NCBI RefSeq assembly: GCF_018343775.1
Contig: NZ_CP074349.1
Location: 5,756,001 to 5,820,000 of the forward strand
DNA: 64,000 nt
Direction: 5' to 3'
Source of the DNA: Pseudomonas cichorii
GTDB taxonomy: Bacteria > Pseudomonadota > Gammaproteobacteria > Pseudomonadales > Pseudomonadaceae
How positions within the stretch are numbered: the first letter of the stretch is position 1; the number at the start of each line of letters is the position of its first letter. Positions 1 to 8,642 of the stretch are shown piece after piece. The notes under the pieces are model-generated. The model ran no database searches. It was given only the letters and a program-made list of their open reading frames with translations, and was not told the origin of the DNA. Both the position numbers and the translations under genes were made by a program.

Positions 1-181
1 CCGGCTGGCCTTCAAACGCACCGTTCAGGTCGACCAGATGCAGACGACGGCAGCCACCATCGACCCACTTGGCAGCCATGCTCACCGGATCATCGGAAAA
101 CACCGTGGAATCTTCCATACGGCCCTGGCGCAGACGTACACAGGCACCGTCTTTAAGGTCGATCGCGGGAATAATCAGCAT
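1..181 (-). CDS. hisA: HisA, phosphoribosylformimino-AICAR-P isomerase (5' part only)
   Basis: This is the N-terminal 60 residues of HisA, the cytoplasmic TIM-barrel isomerase of step four of histidine synthesis. The rest lies beyond the left window edge. The visible protein starts [17 protein letters not shown], the first strand of the family, with the catalytic aspartate at residue 8. The ATG is preceded by an A-rich stretch without a strong ribosome site. It lies 85 bases downstream of the DUF2164 gene on the same strand, after hisB and hisH, so it belongs to the usual Pseudomonas hisBHAF cluster. Identity is firm; only the length is truncated. Confidence 0.95.
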   Translation of the reverse strand, partial: MLIIPAIDLKDGACVRLRQGRMEDSTVFSDDPVSMAAKWVDGGCRRLHLVDLNGAFEGQP

Positions 182-265
182 ACTTTTTCCTTCGTCAAAA
201 GAGCGGCAAGCTTCAAGCGTGCGTGTCTATCAAATTCAGTTCTTGCAGCTTGAAGCCTGAAGCTT

Positions 266-529
266 TCAGCTGCTCTTTTCGAGCGACCACAGATCGCTTT
301 CGATGCTCTCGAAGCGCTCCTTGAGGAGCTGCTGAGCATCGAAAACCGCTCGGTTGTAATAGTGCGGGGCAATCTCGCTGGTAAAGAACTCAAGCACCTC
401 GGCCACTTCAAACGACCCCAGGTCCATTTCAAAGCGCTGCGCGAACAACCGCTTGAGCTTGTCGATGGCTTGCTGCTCCTGTTCAGGAGTGAGGGTGAGA
501 ATCGGGGCCTTGGTTCTGGCTTTACTCAT
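266..529 (-). CDS. DUF2164 family protein
   Basis: This is a small cytoplasmic protein of 87 residues and unknown function. Its sequence (a P-E-Q-E-Q start near residue 15, the acidic central part MDLGSFEVAEVLEFF, then the end HYYNRAVFDAQQLL) fits the DUF2164 family, which has this size. The ATG lies five bases after the hisH stop, so it is translated within the histidine operon, between hisH and hisA. That position is common in pseudomonads and does not by itself show a role in histidine synthesis. No catalytic motif is visible. Confidence 0.85.
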   Translation of the reverse strand: MSKARTKAPILTLTPEQEQQAIDKLKRLFAQRFEMDLGSFEVAEVLEFFTSEIAPHYYNRAVFDAQQLLKERFESIESDLWSLEKSS

Positions 530-534
530 GGCGA

Positions 535-1173
535 TTACCAGCGACCGTCCCAGGCCACGAAGTTCTGCAGCAATTGCAGGCCATGGGTATGGCTCTTCTC
601 GGGGTGGAACTGCACGGCAAAGCGCGAGCCGTCAGCCAGGGCAGCGGCGAAATCAACGCCGTAATGCCCGCTGCCCACCACCTGACGCTGGTTGGCCGCC
701 TGGATATAGAAGCTGTGGACAAAGTAGAAGCGCGCCCGGTCCGGAATGTCGTGCCACAGCGGGTGATCCACCGACTGTGTCACTTCGTTCCAGCCCATGT
801 GCGGCACTTTCAAGTGCTCGCCCTGCTCTTGCAAGTCCTTGCCGAAGAACTTCACCTGGCCCGGAAACAGGCCGATGCAGTCCACGCCGCCGTTTTCTTC
901 GCTGCGATCGAGCAAAGCCTGCATGCCGACGCAGATCCCCAGGAAAGGACGATCCTTGCTCACTTCACGAACCAGTGCATCGAACTCCAGGCGGCGAATT
1001 TCAGCCATGCAGTCGCGAATCGCGCCCACACCCGGAAACACGATGCGGTCGGCTTCGCGAATCACTTTGGCATCGCTGGTGATCAGCACACGGCCGGCGC
1101 CCACATGCTCGAGCGCCTTGGCGACCGAGTGCAGGTTGCCCATGCCGTAATCGATGACAGCAACCGTCTGCAT
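535..1173 (-). CDS. hisH: HisH, glutaminase subunit of imidazole glycerol phosphate synthase
   Basis: HisH is a class I glutamine amidotransferase that supplies ammonia to HisF for making imidazole glycerol phosphate and AICAR. The 212 residues are full length. The nucleophile Cys81 lies in the strand-turn FLGICVGMQ, and the rest of the triad is His190 and Glu192 in QFHPEKS. The N-terminal [10 protein letters not shown] stretch is typical. Its ATG overlaps the hisB stop as TGATG, so translation of the two is coupled. The gene order hisB-hisH-(DUF2164)-hisA is the normal pseudomonad arrangement. Confidence 0.97.
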   Translation of the reverse strand: MQTVAVIDYGMGNLHSVAKALEHVGAGRVLITSDAKVIREADRIVFPGVGAIRDCMAEIRRLEFDALVREVSKDRPFLGICVGMQALLDRSEENGGVDCIGLFPGQVKFFGKDLQEQGEHLKVPHMGWNEVTQSVDHPLWHDIPDRARFYFVHSFYIQAANQRQVVGSGHYGVDFAAALADGSRFAVQFHPEKSHTHGLQLLQNFVAWDGRW

Positions 1174-1766
1174 CAGAGCACACCCTTGGTCGAAGGCATT
1201 TGCCCGGCCATGCGCTCATCCAGCTCGACCGCCATGCGCAGGGCGCGACCGAATGCCTTGAAGACGGTTTCGATCTGGTGGTGAGTGTTGGTGCCGCGCA
1301 GGTTGTCGATGTGCAGGGTCACGTTGGCGTGGTTGACGAAGCCCTGGAAGAATTCCTGGAACAGGTCAACGTCGAAGCCACCGACCACGGCACGGGTATA
1401 AGGCACATGCATCTGCAGGCCCGGACGACCGGAAAAGTCGATGACCACGCGGGACAAGGCTTCATCGAGCGGCACATAGGAATGGCCATAACGACGGATA
1501 CCTTTTTTATCCCCGATAGCCTGGCTGAATGCCTGGCCCAGGGTGATACCGACGTCTTCCACGGTATGGTGGTCGTCGATTTCCAGGTCGCCTTTGCACT
1601 CGATATCAAGGTCGATCAACCCGTGCCGGGCGATCTGGTCGAGCATGTGCTCAAGGAAAGGGACTCCGATATCGAATCGGGCCTTTCCGGTGCCATCCAG
1701 GTTGATCGAGGCTTTGATCTGGGTTTCCAGGGTATTGCGCTCGACGGATGCCTTACGTTCGGCCAT
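1173..1766 (-). CDS. hisB: HisB, imidazoleglycerol-phosphate dehydratase
   Basis: This is the monofunctional dehydratase of histidine synthesis, converting imidazole glycerol phosphate to imidazole acetol phosphate. The 197 residues match the family length. The metal-binding motifs are present: [13 protein letters not shown] near residue 40, [11 protein letters not shown] near 65-75, and NTHHQIE near 162. The ATG at 1766 is chosen because GGAG lies six bases upstream. A GTG one codon earlier is less likely. It is the first gene of the visible histidine cluster. The roughly 175 bases upstream hold no other gene and should contain the promoter. Confidence 0.96.
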   Translation of the reverse strand: MAERKASVERNTLETQIKASINLDGTGKARFDIGVPFLEHMLDQIARHGLIDLDIECKGDLEIDDHHTVEDVGITLGQAFSQAIGDKKGIRRYGHSYVPLDEALSRVVIDFSGRPGLQMHVPYTRAVVGGFDVDLFQEFFQGFVNHANVTLHIDNLRGTNTHHQIETVFKAFGRALRMAVELDERMAGQMPSTKGVL

Positions 1767-1941
1767 CACCAGCTCCGCAAAATCATTGGGCGAAAAAGAT
1801 GATCATTATAGGCCCAGATGCGGTCGGCATGAAGTAAACAGACGAGGGGAAGGCAAGATGATGGCGGTTTGTCGGAGTTGAGGGGGCAAAATCGACGATT
1901 TCACGCCCCTCAAGCCTGCCGACACACGCTTGCGGAAGGTT

Positions 1942-3153
1942 TTACGCAGGTTTTCCGGCAAACAGGCTGCCCAGCGCATCGCAGAATTTGCCGATATTGG
2001 CCTCGTTCAGCCCGGCCATGCACACCCGGCCACTGCGAATCAGGTACACACCATATTTTTCACGCAGCTCATCGACCTGCTCAGGGCTCAGGCCGGTGTA
2101 ACTGAACATGCCGCTCTGGCGAAGGATGAAGCTGAAATCACGACTCGGGACTTTCTGCTCCAGTGCGGTCACCAGCTTCTGACGCATGTCGATGATGCGC
2201 AGGCGCATGTCTTCGACTTCACTCAGCCACTCGTCGCGCAGTTGCGGGGTGTTGAGCACACGAGCAACCACCTGCGCGCCATGGGCAGGCGGGCTGGAGT
2301 AGTTGCGACGCACAGTAGCCTTGAGTTGCCCCAGCACGTTGGTGGCTGAAGCCACGTCATCGCAGACGATGGACAGGCCGCCGACCCGCTCGCCATACAG
2401 CGAGAAGATTTTCGAGAACGAGTTGCTGATTACTGTGGTGATGCCAGCGCTGGCCATCGCCCTGATCGCATAGGCATCTTCATTCATGCCCTTGCCGAAA
2501 CCCTGATAGGCGGTATCGAGGAACGGAATGAGCTGACAGCTCTTGATAAGCTCGATCAGACGGTCCCACTGCTCCACCGACAGATCGGCGCCTGTGGGGT
2601 TATGGCAGCAAGGGTGCAGCAACACGATGCTGCGCGCCGGCAAGGTCTGCAGCTTGTCCAGCATGGCTTCAAAATCAACGCCACCGGTGCTCGAATCGAA
2701 GTACGGGTACGTGTGGACCTTGAAACCCGCACCGCCGAACAGCGCGTGGTGGTTTTCCCACGTCGGGTCGCTGACCCAGACCTGAGACTCGGGGAACGCA
2801 TATTTCAGGAAGTCCGCACCGACTTTCAACGCCCCGGAGCCGCCGACGGTCTGGATGGTCGCCACACGGCCTTCAAGCAACGCAGGATGATCGGCACCGA
2901 ACAGCAGATTCTGCACAGCCTCGCGATAAGGAGCCAGGCCTTCCATCGGCAGGTAGAGAGAAGCGGCCTGCTGCTCGCTTTCGGCCACTTGCTGCAGAGC
3001 ACGGACTGCCGCAGCCAGAGGCGGGATGCGCCCTTCGGCGTCATAGTACAGACCGATACTGAGGTTGACCTTGTCCGCACGCGGGTCCTTCTGGAAGGTT
3101 TCCATCAGCGACAGGATCGGATCTCCGGCGTAGGACTCTACGTGGGCTAGCAT
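1942..3153 (-). CDS. tyrB: aromatic amino acid aminotransferase (class I/II, PLP)
   Basis: This is a fold-type I PLP aminotransferase of the aspartate/tyrosine aminotransferase group, 403 residues. It begins [20 protein letters not shown], like Pseudomonas TyrB/PhhC proteins, which transaminate tyrosine and phenylalanine with 2-oxoglutarate. The PLP lysine lies in [15 protein letters not shown] near residue 245, the phosphate-binding SGALKVG near 107, and the carboxylate-binding arginine in [11 protein letters not shown] near the C terminus. The ATG has AAGAGGAG nine bases upstream; two TTG codons just ahead are not needed. A nearby Lrp regulator and aromatic permease suggest a local amino acid theme. 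The exact substrate (tyrB versus phhC role) is inferred. Confidence 0.88.
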   Translation of the reverse strand: MLAHVESYAGDPILSLMETFQKDPRADKVNLSIGLYYDAEGRIPPLAAAVRALQQVAESEQQAASLYLPMEGLAPYREAVQNLLFGADHPALLEGRVATIQTVGGSGALKVGADFLKYAFPESQVWVSDPTWENHHALFGGAGFKVHTYPYFDSSTGGVDFEAMLDKLQTLPARSIVLLHPCCHNPTGADLSVEQWDRLIELIKSCQLIPFLDTAYQGFGKGMNEDAYAIRAMASAGITTVISNSFSKIFSLYGERVGGLSIVCDDVASATNVLGQLKATVRRNYSSPPAHGAQVVARVLNTPQLRDEWLSEVEDMRLRIIDMRQKLVTALEQKVPSRDFSFILRQSGMFSYTGLSPEQVDELREKYGVYLIRSGRVCMAGLNEANIGKFCDALGSLFAGKPA

Positions 3154-3180
3154 GCGCAACAACTCCTCTTGTTTAGTGAA

Positions 3181-3804
3181 TCAGGCCGAATAGCGATCGG
3201 ATCGGTGGTTTTGCGCAATGATGAAATTCAGCAGCACGGCACCGACTATGGAAGCTACCAGAGTCGGCAGGCTGATGAACGTCAGGGAAGCGACAAGCAC
3301 GCAAATATCCACACCCATCTGCAGCCAGCCTGCCTTGAAACCATATTTATCCTGAAGATACAGCGCAAGAATATTCACGCCACCCAGGCTGGCCCGGTGC
3401 CTGAACAGGATCAGAAAACCCACCCCCAGAATCAGGTTACCCAGCACCGAGGCATAAAAGGGCTGCAACTGATCGATATGGATGAACAGGGCATGCTGAT
3501 CGGAAAAGAAGGATACCAGCCCCACGGCACAAAAGGTCTTGAGCGTGAACAGCCAGCCCATCCGGCGAAAGGACAGGTAATAGAACGGCAGGTTGAGGGT
3601 GAAGAACGCAACGCCGAAAGGCACGGCAAAGGTGTAGTGGAAAAACAGGGCAATACCCGCCGTACCGCCCGTCATGACGCCCGCCTGGCGCAGCATCAGC
3701 ACGCTGAAGGAAATCAGGACAGTGGCGATGACCAGGGCAAATACGTCTTCCTGGGCCGAGTGGCGGGTATCAAGACTGTTGGGCACGGCGGTATGGGTTG
3801 TCAT
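3181..3804 (-). CDS. YitT/DUF161 family membrane protein
   Basis: This is a 207-residue inner-membrane protein with about five or six predicted helices. These include VFALVIATVLISFSVLMLR near residue 25, VPFGVAFFTLNLPFYYL near 60, and a glycine-rich segment LGNLILGVGFLILF near 115. The MLRQAGVMTGGTAGIAL motif is the signature of YitT (DUF161) proteins. This is the short form lacking the C-terminal DUF2179 domain. The transport substrate is unknown. The ATG at 3804 is preferred because the longer frame only adds a hydrophilic, atypical leader. It follows the aminotransferase's start by 27 bases on the same strand, so the two may be cotranscribed. Confidence 0.8.
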   Translation of the reverse strand: MTTHTAVPNSLDTRHSAQEDVFALVIATVLISFSVLMLRQAGVMTGGTAGIALFFHYTFAVPFGVAFFTLNLPFYYLSFRRMGWLFTLKTFCAVGLVSFFSDQHALFIHIDQLQPFYASVLGNLILGVGFLILFRHRASLGGVNILALYLQDKYGFKAGWLQMGVDICVLVASLTFISLPTLVASIVGAVLLNFIIAQNHRSDRYSA

Positions 3805-4015
3805 CAGGGCGCTCAGGCAGGATCGATGCAGGTGAATGACAGCGCTCTTGACCCAGCAACGCCATTGCAACTCACGATATGAGCACAAATCCTACACAAT
3901 ACGACCGATGTTAGCCAACAAATACAACTTTGCGCACACTAACGACTATAAAAACAACATACATGCATCATTTACGCACACCAATAACACTTGTGTGCCA
4001 TAACAGTGCAGCGTT

Positions 4016-4480
4016 TTATACTGTCACCACACTGTTTTCCTTCAGGCGCTCCAGAACAACTGCCGTCTTTATATGCGCAACGCTGTCGCTTGCAGTAATA
4101 CACTCCATCAACTTGTTGAGACTATCGAGGTCGGCAACAGCAACCTTGAGCGTATAATCCGCGTCCCCTGTCGTCTTGTAAGCGTCGATGATCGAACTGA
4201 GGTCGGCAACCAGTGCCTGGAATATCTCCCGATATTGCGTGTTGTGACTGACCAGACGGACTTCGATCATTGCCAGAACCTCGCGGCTCAGGGCTTGCGG
4301 AGCGATGCGGGCGTGGTAGCCCAGGATCAGATGGTCCTGCTCCAGACTGATTCTGCGACGCGAGCATTGCGATGCCGAAAGCCCGACCAGATCGCTCAGC
4401 TCCTGATTGGTCAGGCGGCCATTGGCCTGAAGCAGGGTCAGGATCTTCAAGTCGAAGTCGTCGATTTCATTCATTTTCAT
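4016..4480 (-). CDS. Lrp/AsnC family transcriptional regulator
   Basis: This is a 154-residue feast/famine regulator. The N-terminal winged helix-turn-helix covers residues 4-60 (DLKILTLLQANGRLTNQELSDLVG then LSASQCSRR), and the C-terminal RAM ligand-binding domain runs from about 70 to 145 and includes TTGDADYTLKVAVADL. Such proteins form dimers or octamers and sense amino acids. It is divergent from the aromatic amino acid permease at 4670, with 189 bases between starts, so that permease and possibly the nearby aminotransferase are the likely targets. The ATG is ambiguous by two codons (ATG AAA ATG). The effector is unknown. Confidence 0.9.
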   Translation of the reverse strand: MKMNEIDDFDLKILTLLQANGRLTNQELSDLVGLSASQCSRRRISLEQDHLILGYHARIAPQALSREVLAMIEVRLVSHNTQYREIFQALVADLSSIIDAYKTTGDADYTLKVAVADLDSLNKLMECITASDSVAHIKTAVVLERLKENSVVTV

Positions 4481-4669
4481 TGAGGGCAATCGCTCGTACC
4501 AGAGAGTTCAGGCCGGGAAGCCTATCAGTTTCAAAGCATCAACAGCGACCGCCCGAAGTGCATCACCGGACCACAAGAGAGATGGCACCTGTCTTGCAAT
4601 CGAGGCCAATAGTAAAGCCAATGATGGCCATACCAGCCGATCCGTTATTAATACTTGCAGGGATTTTCA

Positions 4670-6055
4670 ATGACCCAATCAACGCCGCCCGATCAACTGC
4701 ATCGGGGTTTGAAGAATCGGCATATCCAACTGATCGCGCTGGGTGGCGCCATCGGTACGGGGTTGTTTCTAGGAATTGCCCACACCGTCAGCATGGCTGG
4801 CCCTTCGGTGATTCTGGGTTATGCGATTGCAGGCCTGATCGCGTTTTTCATCATGCGCCAGTTGGGCGAGATGGTGGTCGAGGAGCCGGTGGCCGGAACC
4901 TTCAGCCACTTCGCCAATAAATACTGGGGCAACTTTGCAGGCTTCATGTCCGGCTGGAACTACTGGGTCCTGTATGTGCTGGTAGGCATGGCCGAGCTCA
5001 CGGCGGTCGGGTTGTACGTTCAATACTGGTGGCCGGACGTCCCTACCTGGGTTTCGGCAGCCGCGTTCTTCGTGATCATCAACCTGATCAACCTCAGCAG
5101 CGTAAAGCTCTACGGTGAAATGGAGTTCTGGTTCTCCATCATCAAAGTGCTGGCCATCGTCGGCATGATTGTTTTCGGCGCCTATCTGCTGGCCAGCGGC
5201 AATGGCGGCCCGGACGCTGCCGTAGCCAACCTGTGGCAATACGGCGGCTTCTTCCCCAACGGCGTCAGCGGGCTGGTAATGGCCATGGCCTTCATCATGT
5301 TCTCGTTCGGCGGTCTGGAGCTGATCGGCATCACCGCAGCCGAAGCACAGGACCCTCAGCGCAGTATCCCGCGCGCGACCAATCAGGTGATCTACCGCAT
5401 CCTGCTGTTCTACGTGGGCGCACTGGTGGTTCTGCTGTGTCTGTATCCCTGGCAGAAAGTGGTGACCGGCGGCAGTCCTTTCGTGATGATCTTCCATGAG
5501 ATGGACAGCGATGTGGTCGCGACCGTGCTGAACGTCGTGGTCCTGACAGCTGCGCTGTCGGTCTATAACAGTTGCGTCTACAGCAACAGCCGGATGATGT
5601 TCGGCCTGGCCAAACAGGGTAATGCACCCAAGGCAATGCTCAAGATCAACGCCCGTGGCGTACCGGTCAATGCCCTGGCGATTTCGGCGCTGTCCACAGG
5701 CACCTGCGTACTGATCAACTACCTGATACCGGAGCAGGCCTTCAAATTGCTGATGGCACTGGTGGTGGCAGCTCTGGTACTCAACTGGGTCATCATTACC
5801 ATTACCCACCTGAAATTCCGCAACGCCAAACGCCAGGCCAACGAAACAACGCTGTTCAAGAGCTGGGGCTATCCGGCCACCAACTACATCTGCCTGGCTT
5901 TCCTGTTCGGTATTCTGGCAATCATGCTGTTCACACCGGGTATCAGTATCTCGGTGTACATGCTGCCAATCTGGCTGATCGCACTGGGCGCGGCCTACGC
6001 CATCAAGACCCGCAGTAAACCTGTCGCCTTCACGAATAAATCGACCACCCCATGA
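4670..6055 (+). CDS. amino acid permease, AroP-like (APC superfamily)
   Basis: This is a 461-residue secondary transporter of the amino acid-polyamine-organocation superfamily, with 12 predicted membrane helices. The N-terminal consensus RGLKNRHIQLIALGGAIGTG and the following GPSVILGYAIAG are typical of AroP/PheP/ProY-type proton symporters. The ATG at 4670 follows a weak AGGG. An upstream frame start at 4655 is unlikely. The divergent Lrp regulator and the nearby aromatic aminotransferase suggest uptake of aromatic amino acids, but the sequence alone does not separate aromatic from proline or histidine carriers. Confidence 0.85.
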   Translation: MTQSTPPDQLHRGLKNRHIQLIALGGAIGTGLFLGIAHTVSMAGPSVILGYAIAGLIAFFIMRQLGEMVVEEPVAGTFSHFANKYWGNFAGFMSGWNYWVLYVLVGMAELTAVGLYVQYWWPDVPTWVSAAAFFVIINLINLSSVKLYGEMEFWFSIIKVLAIVGMIVFGAYLLASGNGGPDAAVANLWQYGGFFPNGVSGLVMAMAFIMFSFGGLELIGITAAEAQDPQRSIPRATNQVIYRILLFYVGALVVLLCLYPWQKVVTGGSPFVMIFHEMDSDVVATVLNVVVLTAALSVYNSCVYSNSRMMFGLAKQGNAPKAMLKINARGVPVNALAISALSTGTCVLINYLIPEQAFKLLMALVVAALVLNWVIITITHLKFRNAKRQANETTLFKSWGYPATNYICLAFLFGILAIMLFTPGISISVYMLPIWLIALGAAYAIKTRSKPVAFTNKSTTP

Positions 6056-6062
6056 CATGAGG

Positions 6063-6150
6063 TAGAAGCGAATTAATTCGCGAGAAGCCAGCACATCCAA
6101 CACAGATAAGTCGTTTGAAATGCCGCCTCGCGAATGAATTCGCTCCTGCC
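6063..6150. repeat. REP-type palindrome pair (inverted)
   Basis: There are two copies of the window's recurring small palindrome, GAAGCGAATTAATTCGCGAGA at 6065-6085 and CTCGCGAATGAATTCGCTCC near 6127-6146. They are in inverted orientation about 40 bases apart, like a bacterial BIME. It sits between the 3' end of the permease and the bidirectional terminator. Related copies occur at 24569, 31602, 57331 and 63222. Confidence 0.8.
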
Positions 6151-6170
6151 GCAGGGGCAACGGGCCATAA

Positions 6171-6210
6171 AAAAAGCGCTTGCACGTCCTGTGCAAGCGC
6201 TTTCTTTTTA
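6171..6210. terminator. bidirectional rho-independent terminator
   Basis: There is a perfect 13-bp stem, AAAGCGCTTGCAC at 6173-6185 and its complement at 6191-6203, with a five-base loop. It is flanked by A's on the left and T's on the right. It lies between the convergent permease and OFA carrier genes and can end both. The U-run is best for the minus-strand gene. Confidence 0.9.
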
Positions 6211-6220
6211 CCCGACTGTT

Positions 6221-7882
6221 TTAGTTGAACAGTACGGCCGTCTTTTGCAGGGTGACCCACACGCCCCACGCCAGAGGAACACCAACAGCCAGCCAGGCCA
6301 GAACAACCAGCGGCTTGCTGCCTTCAGACGCTTTCCACTCCAGAGAAGTGGTGGCAACAGCGTTCTTGTCGAGGCCGATGGCTTGTTCAGCAGCCAGTTC
6401 GGCGTCAGTCATGAAGTACTTGTCGGCAACCGGACGAATCAGCAGGTTGCAGATGAAACCCAGTACCAGCATGCCGGCCAGGATGTACAACGTGATGTCG
6501 TAGGCTGCAGCACGAGCAACGCCGTGGCTGAGCTGATATTCACGCAGGTAGTTGACCAGAACCGGACCCAGTACACCGGCAGCAGCCCAGGCGGTCAGCA
6601 GACGACCGTGGATTGCACCGACCATTTGCGTACCGAACAGGTCAGCAAGATAGGCAGGAACGGTCGCGAAACCACCGCCGTACATCGACAGCACGATACA
6701 GAAGGCACCCACGAACAGCGCGATGCTGCCCAGATGGCTCAGGGTCGGAACCGATGCATACAGCACGAAGCCCAGGGCAAAGAACACGAAGTAGGTTGCC
6801 TTGCGGCCGATGTAGTCGGAGCACGAAGCCCAGAAGAAACGACCACCGATGTTGAACAGGCTCAACAGACCGGTGAAGCCTGCCGCGATGGCAGCGATGG
6901 CTTTCAACTGATCGGCATTCAACTGGCTGAAGGTCAGGTCATTGCCCAGCAGTTTACCGGCGAACACTTCCTGCAGCAGTGGCGAGGCCATGCCCAGGAT
7001 ACCGATACCGGCCGAAACGTTCAGACACAGCACCAGCCATACCAGGCGGAATTGCGGCGTTTTCCAGGCCACGCTCACGTGTACGTGACGACTGGTGATC
7101 ATCGCGTTGCTGGCCTTCTTGGCAGGAGCAGTCCAGCCTTCAGGTTTCCAGCCGGTCGGTGGAACGCGGTAGCCCAGGGCACCGCCGATCATGAAGACGA
7201 AGTAAATCACCGCCATCACCGCGAAGCTCTGCCATACGCCAACGCTTTCAGCAGAAGCGAAGTAGCCCATCAGCGCAGTGGCCAGAGGAGCACCTACCAT
7301 CGCACCGCCGCCGAAACCCATGATCGCCATGCCGGTCGCCATGCCGCGCTTGTCCGGGAACCACTTGATCAGGGTTGAAACGGGGGAAATATAACCCAGA
7401 CCCAGACCGATACCACCGATCACACCGGAACCGAGCCACATCAGCCAGATCTGGTGAGTGTAGATGCCGAGTGCGGAAATCAGCAGACCGCCACACCAGC
7501 ACAGAGCCGAAACCACACCGGCCTTGCGTGGGCCTGCGTGTTCGAGCCAGCCACCCCAGATGGCAGCCGAGCAGCCCAGGAAGATGAAGAACAGTGTGTA
7601 GATCCAGCCCAACATGGAGATCTGCCAGTCACAGGTCGACGAGAAGATCTGTGCAATGAAGCCCATGTCAGGTGTGCAGGCAACAGGTGTCGAAATACCG
7701 ATAGCCTTGGAAAGCGGCAACCAGAATACCGAGAAGCCGTAAGCCATACCGATACAAAGGTGAATTGCCAAAGCAGCGGGCGGAACCAGCCAACGGTTGA
7801 AACCGGGCTTGGCGATGATGCGTTCCTTGGACAAGAACGCAGGTTGAGCGGTGGCGCCGCCCAAAGCTGTGCTTGTGCTCAT
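6221..7882 (-). CDS. OFA-family MFS carrier (oxalate/formate antiporter family)
   Basis: This is a 553-residue major facilitator of the OFA family with 12 predicted helices in two halves and a long central loop near residues 235-275. The N-terminal half has the family features GMAYGFSVFWLPLSK and GGIGLGLGYISPVSTLIKWFPDKRG. The last 35 residues (SKPLVVLAWLAVGVPLAWGVWVTLQK) form an extra helix. This resembles the separate short protein annotated elsewhere as MFS transporter small subunit, so here it appears fused. The ATG has GGGGG at eight bases. The substrate (oxalate, formate, or other small carboxylate such as pyruvate) cannot be told from sequence. Confidence 0.85.
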   Translation of the reverse strand: MSTSTALGGATAQPAFLSKERIIAKPGFNRWLVPPAALAIHLCIGMAYGFSVFWLPLSKAIGISTPVACTPDMGFIAQIFSSTCDWQISMLGWIYTLFFIFLGCSAAIWGGWLEHAGPRKAGVVSALCWCGGLLISALGIYTHQIWLMWLGSGVIGGIGLGLGYISPVSTLIKWFPDKRGMATGMAIMGFGGGAMVGAPLATALMGYFASAESVGVWQSFAVMAVIYFVFMIGGALGYRVPPTGWKPEGWTAPAKKASNAMITSRHVHVSVAWKTPQFRLVWLVLCLNVSAGIGILGMASPLLQEVFAGKLLGNDLTFSQLNADQLKAIAAIAAGFTGLLSLFNIGGRFFWASCSDYIGRKATYFVFFALGFVLYASVPTLSHLGSIALFVGAFCIVLSMYGGGFATVPAYLADLFGTQMVGAIHGRLLTAWAAAGVLGPVLVNYLREYQLSHGVARAAAYDITLYILAGMLVLGFICNLLIRPVADKYFMTDAELAAEQAIGLDKNAVATTSLEWKASEGSKPLVVLAWLAVGVPLAWGVWVTLQKTAVLFN

Positions 7883-8139
7883 TGTGATTACCCCCAGATG
7901 TGTAATGCTCGCAGGATTAATGCGCTGGTCCGCTCACAGTCTCCATGCCTGACGGCCATGACTGTTTTTTTATCGGGCGGTATCCAGAGGCGTGGCAAAA
8001 GGCCGCACCTTACCAGCGATGGCGAGAGACTAACACTTACCAAGGGCCGTAAGTATCTTGTTACATCAATTAATTACTTACCCAATCCACGCCATCTATG
8101 AAGTAATAGACACAATCAATTGCAGACAGAGGAAATACA

Positions 8140-8544
8140 ATGCCGGTCTTAGTTGGGATTATTAATTCCCCCACTTATCAGGATCAGGAAGATCTGCAAA
8201 AGATATATCGCGACGCACCGCAATGGCTGTTTGCCCCCTTCAGCGATGCGGCGCAATTGATTGAAATGAGCCTGAGTGACGGAACACTTCTGGCGGGACG
8301 CTTCAATGACCGGCTGCTGGGCGCTGCACGCCTGGAGCAGACCGGTGATATCTGGCGGCTGTCACATCTTTGCGTGCGCGCTCTCACCCGTCGGCGCGGT
8401 GTTGCCGAGCGGCTGGTGACCCAGGCACAGAAATCGGCCCGCGATGCAGGTTGCGAACTACGCTTGCAGACAACCGCCGAGCTTCCTGAAGTCCTGGCCC
8501 TTGCGGCCAAGCTTGACGTGCCGCTGGAAATCGCAAGCATTTGA
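8140..8544 (+). CDS. panM: PanM/PanZ-like GNAT domain protein (PanD maturation / acetyl-CoA sensor)
   Basis: This is a 134-residue GNAT-fold protein. DLQKIYRDAP near residue 20, AGRFNDRLLGAARL near 52 and LCVRALTRRRGVAERLV near 77-93 match E. coli PanM/PanZ, which binds acetyl-CoA and promotes self-cleavage and feedback control of aspartate decarboxylase PanD. The RRRGV turn is the acetyl-CoA pyrophosphate loop. It is alone on its strand, 257 bases from the divergent OFA carrier, and is followed after about 100 bases by asmA. The C terminus is short, as in PanM. That it acts on PanD in Pseudomonas is inferred from family membership. Confidence 0.75.
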   Translation: MPVLVGIINSPTYQDQEDLQKIYRDAPQWLFAPFSDAAQLIEMSLSDGTLLAGRFNDRLLGAARLEQTGDIWRLSHLCVRALTRRRGVAERLVTQAQKSARDAGCELRLQTTAELPEVLALAAKLDVPLEIASI

Positions 8545-8642
8545 CCCCGCGCAGCAGCCCAAGGCATCCAAAGCCCCCGACACTCGTTAGAGCGGTATAC
8601 TCGTGGGCTATTTTTTGAACGATCGATAACAAGGACTCGCCC

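Noticed and set aside
4769..6196. 475-residue minus-strand frame opposite the permease
   Set aside because: It is His/Gln/Asp-rich, the typical mirror of a membrane protein gene; no family.
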